Assembly: GCA_947623555.1 (NCBI GenBank)
Contig: CANQGW010000009.1
Location: 1 to 47,865, forward strand
Length of the DNA: 47,865 nucleotides
Direction of reading: 5' to 3'
Source of the DNA: an uncultured Clostridia bacterium
Lineage (GTDB): Bacteria; Bacillota; Clostridia; TANB77; CAG-508
Within the stretch, counting starts at the first letter, position 1. Every line of letters starts with the position of its first letter. Under the pieces are notes generated by a model. The model was not told the origin of the DNA. It did no database searches and was given only the letters and a program-made list of their open reading frames with translations. The position numbers and the translations under genes were made by a program. This document shows positions 28,581 through 37,041 of the stretch, one piece after another.

Positions 28581-29855
28581 ATGAATTACCAAAAAGAAGA
28601 AATTAAGCAAGGAATTACTCTTCATCAAATATATACCGAAGGTTATAAAACCAATTTATATGCTGTTTTTTTGGCAACACCACTAAAAAGGGAAAATGTA
28701 ACAAAAGATGCACTTTTAGCGGCAGTATTAAGAAGGGGTACAAAAAACTTGCCATCACAAGAGCAAATTAGTAAAAAGCTAGAAATGATGTATGGAGCAA
28801 GTTTTGACTGTGGTATTGAAAAAACAGGCGATAATCATATTATGAAATTTTATTTAGAAACTTTAAGTGAAGAATTTTTGCCAAAGCCAGAAAACATAGT
28901 AAAAGAAGCTTTAAATATTATTCTTGATATTGTATTAAATCCATATTTAGAAAACAATACTTTCAAATCAGAATATGTAGAAGGCGAAAAAAAGAATTTA
29001 AAGCAAATAATAGAATCAAAAATAGATAACAAAACAAAATATGCCTATGACAGATGTATAGAAGAAATGTTTAAAAACAAGCCATACGGTCTATATAAAT
29101 TTGGATATATAGAAGATTTAGAAAATATTACAAAAGAAGATTTATATAACTATTATAAAAACCTTATACAAAACTGCAAAATAGATATTTTCGCTTCAGG
29201 AAGAATAAAAAATAGTAATATAAAAGAAATTGTAAAACAAAATGAAAATATACAAAATTTAGAGCAAAGAAAGCCAGAATATGTTGTTAATAATGAAGCA
29301 ACAGAAGAAAAGGAAAAGGTTCAAACAAATGTAGTAGAAGAAAGCATGCAAGTTACACAAGGTAAACTAGTATTAGGCCTAGACATACATGAAACAGCAG
29401 AAAACTCTAGATTTATTGCATCTGTTTATAATGCTATTTTAGGTGGAGGGGCAAACTCAAAATTATTTCAAAATGTACGTGAAAAACAAAGTTTAGCATA
29501 TACTGCTAACTCTGGCTATAACAGAACCAAAAACAGTATTTTTATAAGATGCGGAATTGAAATTCAAAATTATCAAAAAGCAGTAGATATAATAAAAAAA
29601 CAATTAGAAGACATGAAAAATGGCGATTTTACATCTGAAGATATTGAAAGCAGCAAAGAGCTTATTTTATCTTCAATAGAAGGAATAACAGAAGAGCAAG
29701 ACACAGAAATTACTTACTATTACGGTCAAGAATTAGCAGATAGATTTATTAGCATAGAAGAATATGCAAATAAAATAAAAAATGTAAGCAAAGAAGAAAT
29801 TGTTAATTTAGCAAAAACAATAAATGTAAACACCATTTACTTTTTAAAAGATTAA
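28581..29855 (+). CDS. ymfF: M16-family peptidase-like protein without zinc motif (YmfF-like)
   Basis: 424 residues, ATG with AGAGGGA upstream. It has the two-lobed M16 (insulinase/processing peptidase) fold pattern, including the C-terminal lobe with LGGGANSKLFQNVREKQSLAYTANSGY. At the place of the catalytic HxxEH it reads LLAAVLRRGTKN, so it should be inactive by itself. The next gene encodes an M16 protein with an intact motif; such pairs form heterodimers in which one partner is catalytic. Organisation corresponds to ymfF-ymfH of Bacillus. Confidence 0.85.
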   Translation: MNYQKEEIKQGITLHQIYTEGYKTNLYAVFLATPLKRENVTKDALLAAVLRRGTKNLPSQEQISKKLEMMYGASFDCGIEKTGDNHIMKFYLETLSEEFLPKPENIVKEALNIILDIVLNPYLENNTFKSEYVEGEKKNLKQIIESKIDNKTKYAYDRCIEEMFKNKPYGLYKFGYIEDLENITKEDLYNYYKNLIQNCKIDIFASGRIKNSNIKEIVKQNENIQNLEQRKPEYVVNNEATEEKEKVQTNVVEESMQVTQGKLVLGLDIHETAENSRFIASVYNAILGGGANSKLFQNVREKQSLAYTANSGYNRTKNSIFIRCGIEIQNYQKAVDIIKKQLEDMKNGDFTSEDIESSKELILSSIEGITEEQDTEITYYYGQELADRFISIEEYANKIKNVSKEEIVNLAKTINVNTIYFLKD

Positions 29856-29860
29856 CTAGC

Positions 29861-29897
29861 AAAGGAGGTAAAAGCTGTTTATACAGCAAAATAGAAA
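29861..29897 (+). promoter_or_regulatory. Ribosome binding site separated from its start by a small hairpin
   Basis: AAAGGAGG (29861-29868) is 29 bases before the ATG at 29898, and an in-frame TAG at 29892-29894 rules out an earlier start. GCTGT/ACAGC (29874-29887) can fold between them, bringing the site nearer to the start. Unusual spacing, seen directly; the bridging role is inference. Confidence 0.5.
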
Positions 29898-31175
29898 ATG
29901 AAAATTATAGAAAGTTCAAAAATTGATGAAAAAGCGTATGTAGAAGTATTACCAAATGGGCTAACAGTTATTATAATCCCAAAGAAAAACACAAAAAAGA
30001 AATATATAATATGGGGTACACACTTTGGATCAATAGATAACAGATTTATTATGCCAAAAACAGGTGAAGAAGTATTTATTCCTGACGGAGTAGCACACTT
30101 TTTAGAGCACAAAATGTTTGAACAACCTAATGGTACAAACAGTTTAGATACTTTAATGGCACTTGGAATAGATGCAAATGCATATACAACAAACGATCAC
30201 ACAGCCTATCTTTTTGAATGTACAAATCATTTTGAAGAAGGCTTAAATGAACTAATGGACTATGTTCAGCATCCATATTTTACAGACGAAAATGTAGAAA
30301 AGGAAAAGGGCATTATAGGTCAAGAAATTAATATGTATGATGATGACCCATCATGGAAACTATATATGAATGCAATGGACTGCTTATATGAAGAAAATCC
30401 AATAAAAATAGATATTGCAGGCACAATAGAATCAATTAGCAAAATAACACCTGACGTTTTATATAAATGCTATAACACATTTTATCATCCATCAAACATG
30501 ACAATGGTAGTATGCGGTAACTTTGTTCCAGAAGACTTAATAGAGGAGATAAAAAAACGTTTATTGCCAAAAGAAAATCAAGGAGAAATTAAAAGAATAT
30601 ACCCACCAAAGGAAACGAAAATTAACAAGCCTTTTAAAAAAGAAAAACTAGAAGTAAGCACACCAATATTTATGATGGGCTTTAAAGATATAGAAAATAG
30701 AAAAGAAGAAAGAGTAAAAAAACATATAGCAATAGAAATATTACTAAACATGATTATTGGTAAAAGTTCAAAACTATATGATAAATTTTATAAAGAAGGT
30801 CTGCTTTTATCCCAGCCAAGTTTTGACTACGAATTTAGTAGCCAATATGCACATGTTTTAATATCAGGAACTTCAAAAGACCCAAGCAAAATAGAACAAG
30901 GAATTATGCAAGAAATAGAAAAAATGAAACAAGAAGGATTAAATGCTGAATATTTTGAGCAAATTAGCAGAAAAGTTTATGGCAATTATGTTATAGAATA
31001 CAATAGTGTGGGAGATATTGCAAGAATGTTTTTAGCAGACACAATGAAGGAAGTTCAAAGCTTTGACTACATTGAACAGTTTGAAACTGTAACAAAAGAA
31101 TATGCAGAAGAAATATTAAAAGACATTTTTAAAGAAGAAAATAAAATATTATCTATTATTGAGCCAAATAAATAA
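29898..31175 (+). CDS. ymfH: M16-family zinc peptidase (YmfH-like)
   Basis: 425 residues. The inverted zinc motif HFLEHKMFE (HxxEH) is intact, and the downstream Glu of EKGIIGQEINMYDDDP supplies the third ligand at the expected distance. Both M16 lobes are present. Cotranscribed with the inactive partner 42 bases upstream. The substrate is unknown; related proteins trim small peptides. Confidence 0.88.
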   Translation: MKIIESSKIDEKAYVEVLPNGLTVIIIPKKNTKKKYIIWGTHFGSIDNRFIMPKTGEEVFIPDGVAHFLEHKMFEQPNGTNSLDTLMALGIDANAYTTNDHTAYLFECTNHFEEGLNELMDYVQHPYFTDENVEKEKGIIGQEINMYDDDPSWKLYMNAMDCLYEENPIKIDIAGTIESISKITPDVLYKCYNTFYHPSNMTMVVCGNFVPEDLIEEIKKRLLPKENQGEIKRIYPPKETKINKPFKKEKLEVSTPIFMMGFKDIENRKEERVKKHIAIEILLNMIIGKSSKLYDKFYKEGLLLSQPSFDYEFSSQYAHVLISGTSKDPSKIEQGIMQEIEKMKQEGLNAEYFEQISRKVYGNYVIEYNSVGDIARMFLADTMKEVQSFDYIEQFETVTKEYAEEILKDIFKEENKILSIIEPNK

Positions 31176-31430
31176 TATTGTTATAAGTAAGAATGTAAAT
31201 TATTAAAAAATAATCCTTATACTAAATTAAAAAGTAAAGGTTTGTTAACAAAAAATTTATGTTCTTATTTTAAACTTTTCTTGTTTTTTGACATGTTATA
31301 TTAGCTTGTTTTTTATAGAAATATGGAAGTTAAACAAATAATTTGTAGAAAAACGTCAAAAAAAATCGAAAAAATAAGAAAAATGGCATACGAAAAATCA
31401 GCAAAATGCTACAAAATAAGGACAAAACCG
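31176..31430 (+). other. AT-rich gap before the Spo0E-like gene
   Basis: About 330 bases separate ymfH from the next start. I see no ORF with a ribosome site and no terminator with a clear U-run; A and T runs dominate. Only the promoter at 31431-31459 is recognisable. Confidence 0.4.
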
Positions 31431-31459
31431 TTGACTAATTTGTAAAAATATGGTATTTT
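31431..31459 (+). promoter_or_regulatory. Promoter of the Spo0E-like gene
   Basis: TTGACT (31431-31436), 17 bases, TATTTT (31454-31459). Confidence 0.5.
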
Positions 31460-31505
31460 AATTATATACAAAAGATAAAAACAAGAAAAAAGGAGAGTGG
31501 TATGT

Positions 31506-31715
31506 ATGTTAAATGATGAAATTTGTAAACTTCGAGAAAAATTAAATGAAAGCATACTTCATGAAAAAGATTATAGTGTTACTTATGAAATTAGTGTTCA
31601 GCTAGATGAATTAATAGCACAATATTATAATACACAAATAAAATTAATTAATAGAAAAAAGCAAAACAATTTTGCTACATGCGCAAGTGCCACAGAGCCT
31701 GCAAGCATAAGGTAA
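31506..31715 (+). CDS. Spo0E-like aspartyl-phosphate phosphatase
   Basis: 69 residues from ATG 31506, which lies 9 bases after AAAGGAGA; the longer GTG start overlaps the ribosome site. Two helices with the family core EISVQLDELIAQYY (compare the S-x-x-LD-x-LI-x-x-YY pattern of Spo0E/Pfam PF09388). Spo0E proteins dephosphorylate Spo0A~P and delay sporulation. The C-terminal tail (ATCASATEPASIR) is not conserved. It hints at a sporulating ancestry, along with the SpoVB-like flippase. A single gene with its own terminator. Confidence 0.7.
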   Translation: MLNDEICKLREKLNESILHEKDYSVTYEISVQLDELIAQYYNTQIKLINRKKQNNFATCASATEPASIR

Positions 31716-31758
31716 TTTAATAATACTTATTATTACAAAAAAATATAAACAAAATTTA

Positions 31759-31797
31759 AAATAGCAAAATCCCTAGTGGGATTTTTGCTATTTTTTT
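31759..31797 (+). terminator. Intrinsic terminator of the Spo0E-like gene
   Basis: AATAGCAAAATCCC pairs with GGGATTTTTGCTATT (one bulge) around TAGT, then a T-run. Confidence 0.85.
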
Positions 31798-31873
31798 ATT
31801 ACATTCATGTTACATTTATATTACATTTTCATGAAAAAACTACAAATATGTAAAAGATATGATAATATAATAC

Positions 31874-31902
31874 TTGAAATTATATAAAAAATAGGTTATA
31901 AT
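31874..31902 (+). promoter_or_regulatory. Promoter of the T4SS operon (first pilin)
   Basis: TTGAAA (31874-31879), 17 bases, TATAAT (31897-31902), 33 bases ahead of the first pilin gene. Confidence 0.65.
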
Positions 31903-31935
31903 AATATTTAACTATACCATAGATAGGAGAAAGTC

Positions 31936-32388
31936 ATGAAATTAAAAAATAAATTAGTTATTTTAATATTAATTATATTTATAATTTTTACTACTCCTAT
32001 ATTTAGTAAAGCAACCATTGAAGTTACAATAAAAACAGCAGCTAGATCTCAATCAACCATGGGTAGTGAATTTTCAACCGATTCATATTTAGATGAAAAA
32101 ACTATGAATCCAATAGAAGATCCAAATTCTTTTAAACCAGGTAGTATTACAAATAATGATGCTAATAAAATCACTAAACAAATAAACAAAATTATAGGTG
32201 CTATTGTAACAATAGGGGTAATAATATCAGTAGCTACTTTGGGAATACTAGGCATTAAATATATGATTGGTAGTGTAGAAGAAAAAGCAGAATACAAAAA
32301 AAGTATGATACCATATTTAATAGGAGCAGTTTTATTGTTTTCAAGTTCGGTATTTGTTAGTATCATTGCAAAATTAATAAAATTTTAG
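31936..32388 (+). CDS. VirB2-like T4SS pilin, copy 1
   Basis: 150 residues with ATAGGAGA before the ATG. A signal peptide (~1-26, ending KA) and a polar stretch are followed by two hydrophobic helices joined by a short charged loop: LGIKYMIGSVEEKAEYKKSMIPYLIGAVLLF. This loop motif is shared with the third pilin-like gene (32980). Two helices with a charged loop after a cleavable leader is the VirB2/TrbC pilin plan used in Gram-positive T4SS. The 50-residue polar extension ahead of the helices is longer than in a minimal VirB2. Confidence 0.75.
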   Translation: MKLKNKLVILILIIFIIFTTPIFSKATIEVTIKTAARSQSTMGSEFSTDSYLDEKTMNPIEDPNSFKPGSITNNDANKITKQINKIIGAIVTIGVIISVATLGILGIKYMIGSVEEKAEYKKSMIPYLIGAVLLFSSSVFVSIIAKLIKF

Positions 32389-32472
32389 TATAATTAATAT
32401 TGTTAGATAAATGTAATATTACAATTAAAGTAAAACAAAATAGATGGAAAAAAAGCAATTTAATGCATATAA

Positions 32473-32501
32473 TTGCAAATTAACCACTTTTATAGTATAA
32501 T
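32473..32501 (+). promoter_or_regulatory. Internal promoter before pilin copy 2
   Basis: TTGCAA (32473-32478), 17 bases, TATAAT (32496-32501). The TTG that opens the longest reading frame at 32473 is this -35 box, so the gene starts further down. Confidence 0.6.
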
Positions 32502-32523
32502 AAGAGAAAAGGAATATTTAACT

Positions 32524-32907
32524 ATGGTAAAAAAAATATTTTTTGTAATACTAACAACATTATTAATTTTTACTTTTATATATAGTAATAATATCGTAAA
32601 AGGTATTAGTATAAGTAATATAATAACTGGAGCAGAAAACTTTGTAAATAATGGCAAGGAAGGAGCAGGAAATACTATTAATCAGCAAGCGTTAAGTGAC
32701 ACGTCTGATGTTATATATAATACCTTATTAATCGTGGGAACTGGTATTGCAGTCCTTTGGGGTGTTATTTTAGGTATACAATTTATTATAGGTAGTGTAG
32801 AACAAAAAGTAAAAGTTAAAGAATCTTTAATACCATTTGTAATAGGGTGCATAGTTATATTTTCAGCATTTGGTATTTGGAGATTGGTAATTATTATATT
32901 AAGATAA
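32524..32907 (+). CDS. VirB2-like T4SS pilin, copy 2
   Basis: 127 residues from ATG 32524 (AAAAGGA upstream). A signal peptide MVKKIFFVILTTLLIFTFI, a short polar part, then two hydrophobic helices with the charged loop IGSVEQKVKVKESLIPFVIG between. Divergent from copies 1 and 3 but with the same plan. It has its own promoter, so its dosage could be set apart from copy 1. Confidence 0.7.
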   Translation: MVKKIFFVILTTLLIFTFIYSNNIVKGISISNIITGAENFVNNGKEGAGNTINQQALSDTSDVIYNTLLIVGTGIAVLWGVILGIQFIIGSVEQKVKVKESLIPFVIGCIVIFSAFGIWRLVIIILR

Positions 32908-32979
32908 ACAATGATTTTAAAATTGTTTCAACTATGAAACATTATTATATAAATTATATAAAATGAAAGGGAGGATATT

Positions 32980-33345
32980 ATGAAAAAATCTACAAAAATA
33001 ATTGGAATTATGTTAATGGTATTAATGCTAGTTTCAACAATGGCAACAGTTTGTAAGGCGGTAGATGCAGGAAGTATAGCAGAAGGTTTAACTGGTACTA
33101 GCACAAGTGCACAACAGGATGTTACTGACATAGGAAATAAAATTATTGGTGTAATTACAACTGTAGGTGTTGTAGTAGCAGTTATAATTTTATTAATATT
33201 AGGTATTAAATACATGTTAGGTAGCGCTTCAGAAAAGGCTGAATACAAAAAAACAATGATTCCATATTTGGTTGGTGCCATATTAATTTTTGGTGCTTCA
33301 GCTATTACTAAAGTCGTAGTAAATTTAGCTTCAGGACTAAAGTAG
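32980..33345 (+). CDS. VirB2-like T4SS pilin, copy 3
   Basis: 121 residues, ATG with AAAGGGAGG upstream. A signal peptide (~1-28), a threonine/serine-rich polar stretch, then two helices with LGIKYMLGSASEKAEYKKTMIPYLVG, nearly the same loop as copy 1. The gene ends NLASGLK. Directly after its stop a second, near-identical copy of the last codons continues out of frame (see 33316-33365). A terminator follows, so the pilins may form a separate transcript from the structural genes. Confidence 0.8.
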   Translation: MKKSTKIIGIMLMVLMLVSTMATVCKAVDAGSIAEGLTGTSTSAQQDVTDIGNKIIGVITTVGVVVAVIILLILGIKYMLGSASEKAEYKKTMIPYLVGAILIFGASAITKVVVNLASGLK

Positions 33346-33365
33346 TAGTAAATTTAGCTACAGGA
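33316..33365 (+). repeat. 29-base-period duplication at the end of pilin copy 3
   Basis: GTAGTAAATTTAGCTTCAGGA (33316-33336) recurs with one change at 33345-33365. The second copy lies after the stop and would encode VVNLATGIGR, so the gene carries a spare, now untranslated, C terminus. Confidence 0.7.
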
Positions 33366-33414
33366 ATTGGTAGATAATATTACAATAATGTTACATAAAC
33401 ATTACAAAAATATT

Positions 33415-33442
33415 AAAAGTGCATGAAAATGCACTTTTTTTT
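33415..33442 (+). terminator. Terminator after the pilin genes
   Basis: AAAAGTGCA pairs with TGCACTTTT around TGAAAA, then a T-run. Confidence 0.8.
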
Positions 33443-33451
33443 ATTTATGGG

Positions 33452-33480
33452 TTACAATTTTCGATATTATTTGCTATAAT
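33452..33480 (+). promoter_or_regulatory. Promoter of the T4SS structural genes
   Basis: TTACAA (33452-33457), 17 bases, TATAAT (33475-33480), just after the pilin terminator. The -35 is moderate. Confidence 0.5.
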
Positions 33481-33541
33481 AATATATAAGTATAGTTAGG
33501 TTGAGTAATTATGCAATAAAACAAAGGAGGAAAGCTAAATA

Positions 33542-33886
33542 ATGGGTACATATGAATTACCTAGAAATGTTAAAGGTGAGGGCAGAATTTTATTTATTTT
33601 TACTACCAAAAGTTTAATATATACTGTAGTAGCCGCTGGTATAGGGTTATTGTTTTATTTTATTCTTTCAGCGTTTAATATGACTATGGTAGGAATAATT
33701 ATAGTAGCAGTGTTTGCCTTAATTGGATTTTGTATAGGAACACTAAAAATGCCAGAGCTTGGAAAATTTGAGTTCACTAAAAAAACAGGTGGAGAAAACA
33801 TAGACGATATAATTATGAGGGCATTTAAGTTTAAGACATCTGGTAAAAAAGTATATGTGTATAGGGAGGGAAAAAATAATGATTAA
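33542..33886 (+). CDS. prgI: PrgI-family T4SS membrane protein (VirB3-like)
   Basis: 114 residues with AAAGGAGG upstream. It begins MGTYELPRNVKGEGRI, a PrgI-type start, followed by two close membrane helices (~25-70) and a hydrophilic tail. PrgI/VirB3 proteins sit in the inner membrane next to the VirB4 ATPase. The next gene overlaps its last 8 bases, indicating translational coupling. Confidence 0.8.
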   Translation: MGTYELPRNVKGEGRILFIFTTKSLIYTVVAAGIGLLFYFILSAFNMTMVGIIIVAVFALIGFCIGTLKMPELGKFEFTKKTGGENIDDIIMRAFKFKTSGKKVYVYREGKNND

Positions 33887-35105
33887 TATGCTTGAAGTGC
33901 TTATAATGATTGTACTAATAGTAATGTTTATATTACTAGCAGTCTTTTGTATACTATATTTTAAATCTAAAACAAAAAGTGAACCAAATAAAGTTACAGA
34001 ACAAGATGGCAATACAAAAAATACGAAAACTACTAAAACATATAAAACAGAATCGGTTTTTGACTTTATGGAATTTGATAAAATAGAAGATAACATGATT
34101 TGCATTAAAAACGATAGCAAATATGTTATGGTAGTAGAATGTCAAGGTGTTAATTATGATTTAATGTCAGAGGTAGAAAAAAACGCAGTAGAAGAAGGTT
34201 TTATACAATTTTTAAACACATTAAGGCATCCAATACAAATTTATACCCAAACAAGAACTATTAACCTAGATAAAAGTATTCAAACTTATAGAGATAAAGT
34301 AAGTGAAATAGAACAAAATCTAGAAAAAGAAAAAAGAAAATACGAACAAATGGTAAGTTCTGGAAGATATACAGACGAACAATTAAATGCAGCATTTTAC
34401 GAGTTAACAAAAGCAAATAACCTTTATGAGTACGGTAAAGACATTATTTATAACACTGAAAGAATGAGCTTAAATAAAAATGTTTTAAACCAAAAGTATT
34501 ATGTAGTAATTCCATATTATCCAGATGAATTAGGCGATAACAACTTTGATAAAAAAGAAATTAGAAATTTAGCTTTTTCTGAATTATATACAAGAGCACA
34601 ATCAATTATTAGAACATTATCAGTATGTGGAGTAAATGGAAAAGTACTAAATTCAAACGAATTAGTAGATTTATTATATGTAGCGTATAACCGTGATGAT
34701 GCAGAAATTTACGGCGTAGATAGAGCAATGCAGTCAGGATATGATGAACTATATTCAACTGCACCAGATGTAGTAGATAAAAAGATAAGGGCATTGGATG
34801 AAAAAATTCAAAAAGAAGCTTTTGAAAAGGCAAATCAAAAGGTAATAGAAGCTAAATCCGATAAACAACAAGAATTAGAAAGAAAGCAGGCGGCAAGAGA
34901 AAATTTAGTAGATCAAATGGCAAAGATGATTATAGAACAAAATAGAAATATTATAGGAAATGATATTGCAACTTCGGCAATAGAAAAAGTAGAAGAGGAA
35001 CAAAAGAGGAAAGGTAGACCTAAAAAAACATTAGAAGAAGGAGGTACAAAAGAAAATGAGCAAAAAAAGCAAACAACAAGAAAAAGAGTTAAAAAATCAG
35101 CATAA
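33879..35105 (+). CDS. T4SS protein with VirB4-N-terminal-like domain, coiled coil and AT-hook-like tail
   Basis: Start placed at ATG 33879 with GGGAGGG upstream; about 408 residues. A single N-terminal membrane helix (~5-28) precedes a cytoplasmic domain starting SVFDFMEFDKIEDNMICIKND that resembles the N-terminal domain of VirB4/TrsE ATPases, but no Walker motifs follow. A charged coiled-coil-like region (~150-200) and an Ala/Lys/Glu-rich region follow, and the C terminus has KRKGRPKKTL, an AT-hook-like motif. Next to virB4 (overlap 50 bases), it may be an adaptor between the ATPase and the membrane complex. I cannot name it more exactly. Confidence 0.6.
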   Translation: MINMLEVLIMIVLIVMFILLAVFCILYFKSKTKSEPNKVTEQDGNTKNTKTTKTYKTESVFDFMEFDKIEDNMICIKNDSKYVMVVECQGVNYDLMSEVEKNAVEEGFIQFLNTLRHPIQIYTQTRTINLDKSIQTYRDKVSEIEQNLEKEKRKYEQMVSSGRYTDEQLNAAFYELTKANNLYEYGKDIIYNTERMSLNKNVLNQKYYVVIPYYPDELGDNNFDKKEIRNLAFSELYTRAQSIIRTLSVCGVNGKVLNSNELVDLLYVAYNRDDAEIYGVDRAMQSGYDELYSTAPDVVDKKIRALDEKIQKEAFEKANQKVIEAKSDKQQELERKQAARENLVDQMAKMIIEQNRNIIGNDIATSAIEKVEEEQKRKGRPKKTLEEGGTKENEQKKQTTRKRVKKSA

Positions 35106-37032
35106 TGACTATACAAAGCCAGATGAATATAAAATTTTAAAAAAGAAAACCATTAAAGAATTAATATCACCATCTGGAATAGATGCAAGTAATATAGATC
35201 ATTTAGAAATAATATCAAATGTAACAAGATATGCAAGAAGTTTCTTTGTATCTAGCCTTCCAAGAATGTGTACTTTCCCAGAATTATTTAGAGACATGTA
35301 TTTATTTGGGGATATCAATACTTCAATTTACATAAATCCAATTCAAGAATCTAGATCACAAAATGAGTTAAATAGGGTTATAAACGAACTTGAAACAGAA
35401 AGAATTGTAGCAGCAGATAGGGGAAACATTAATAGAGAAAGTACATTAGGGCAAAAAAGGCTAGAGGCAGAACAATTGAGAGATGAAATTGCAGCAGGCT
35501 TTAATAAACTTTATGAAGCCTCTATTGTAGCAACATTATTTGCATATAGTTTAGAAGATTTAAACAAATATACAAAACTATTAGCAACAGAAATGTCAAA
35601 ATCATTAATAAATGTAAAAAGCGCATGGGCAATGCAAGAAGATGCATTTCAGTCAAATCTTCCATTAATGGATGATAAAATAAAAAAAACACATACATTT
35701 GACCGTAGGTCTATGGGAACTGTATTCCCATTTACAACATCAGAAGTAGGGCATCCAACTGGAATACCACTAGGCATTAATAAACAAACTGGAGTACCAA
35801 TTTTATTTGATAATTTCCACAACTCTTTAACAAATTATAACATGGTTATATTTGCTAAATCTGGTGCTGGTAAATCAGTTACAATGAAAACTTTAATATC
35901 ACGTTCAGCAGTACTTATGGGTATACAAAGTTTAGCCCTAGATGCAGAAGGTGAGTATAGCATAGTTGCAGAAAGTTTAGGTGGAGTAAATGTAGTGCTT
36001 TCACCAACTTCTAAAACAGTTATAAACATATTTGATATAGAAACAGAAGTAATAAAAGATGAAATCACAGGTAAGGATAGGCTAGTTTTAAATGTAGAGA
36101 ATAAAGTAGAGGATGTAACACAAGCCTTACTTACAATGGCAAGGGGTAGTACCAGAAGCCAAGAAGTAAACGAACTTACAAAACAAATTATAGCAGAATC
36201 TGTATCAGAAGAATATGCAGCACATGGTATAACATCAGATCCAAACAGTTTGTATACAGCTTCAAATAATGGAATGGACATGCTAGGAAGAGAGAAAAAG
36301 CTAATGCCTACAATAGGCTCTTGGTATAAAAGAATTGAGGAAAAAGCTAAAAGCAACACAAACCAAGACTACAGTTTCCATTATAGCTATTTACTAAAAG
36401 TTATGAAACAATACATTAGAGAATATGATGGACAAATGGCATATTTTGATGGACAATCTACATTTGATTTACTAGATGGAACATTATTTATAAATCTAGA
36501 CATTTCACAACTAGAAGAAAGATTTGCAAGACCACTTGCACAGCAAATATTACTAGCTTGGATTTGGGAAAAATACGTAAAGAAAAACAGTGAGGATAAA
36601 AACAAAGCTGCTAAAAAGAGGGTACTTGTAGATGAGGCTTGGATGCTTTTACCATATCCAGAAGCGGTAGATTTCTTAAATACTATGGCACGTCGTGCTA
36701 GAAAAAGAAATGTATCACTTGCAATTATTTCACAAAGGTTCCAAGACTTTTACGAAAAACCAGAAGCACAAGCAGTACTTACATCATCAGATACGAAACT
36801 ATTTTTAGCACAAGATAAATCAGAAATTGCATATTTAAAAGAAGTATTTAAATTAAGCGAAGGTGAAGCTAGCTTTTTAGTTACTTGTTTTAAAGGTGAA
36901 GGGTTACTTAAAGTAGGTGCAGATAGTGCAATTATTCAAATACAACCTACAGCAAAAGAATTTGAGTTTGTAGAAACAAACCTAAATAAATTAGCACAAA
37001 GGAAGAGTAAAAATATAAGGCAGAGTTATTAG
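35056..37032 (+). CDS. virB4: VirB4-family T4SS ATPase
   Basis: 658 residues; ATG with GAAGGAGG 11 bases upstream, inside the previous gene. The N-terminal domain (~40-240) is that of TraE/VirB4 proteins. The Walker A AKSGAGKS lies at ~267-274, Walker B VLVDEAWMLL at ~523-532, and a later ISQRFQDF segment completes the core. This hexameric ATPase energises pilus assembly and substrate export. Confidence 0.93.
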   Translation: MSKKSKQQEKELKNQHNDYTKPDEYKILKKKTIKELISPSGIDASNIDHLEIISNVTRYARSFFVSSLPRMCTFPELFRDMYLFGDINTSIYINPIQESRSQNELNRVINELETERIVAADRGNINRESTLGQKRLEAEQLRDEIAAGFNKLYEASIVATLFAYSLEDLNKYTKLLATEMSKSLINVKSAWAMQEDAFQSNLPLMDDKIKKTHTFDRRSMGTVFPFTTSEVGHPTGIPLGINKQTGVPILFDNFHNSLTNYNMVIFAKSGAGKSVTMKTLISRSAVLMGIQSLALDAEGEYSIVAESLGGVNVVLSPTSKTVINIFDIETEVIKDEITGKDRLVLNVENKVEDVTQALLTMARGSTRSQEVNELTKQIIAESVSEEYAAHGITSDPNSLYTASNNGMDMLGREKKLMPTIGSWYKRIEEKAKSNTNQDYSFHYSYLLKVMKQYIREYDGQMAYFDGQSTFDLLDGTLFINLDISQLEERFARPLAQQILLAWIWEKYVKKNSEDKNKAAKKRVLVDEAWMLLPYPEAVDFLNTMARRARKRNVSLAIISQRFQDFYEKPEAQAVLTSSDTKLFLAQDKSEIAYLKEVFKLSEGEASFLVTCFKGEGLLKVGADSAIIQIQPTAKEFEFVETNLNKLAQRKSKNIRQSY

Positions 37033-37041
37033 GAGGATATT

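Noticed and set aside
32473-32523. Upstream TTG start for pilin copy 2
   Set aside because: That TTG is part of a -35 box (TTGCAA, 17 bases, TATAAT). Starting at ATG 32524 gives a proper signal peptide.
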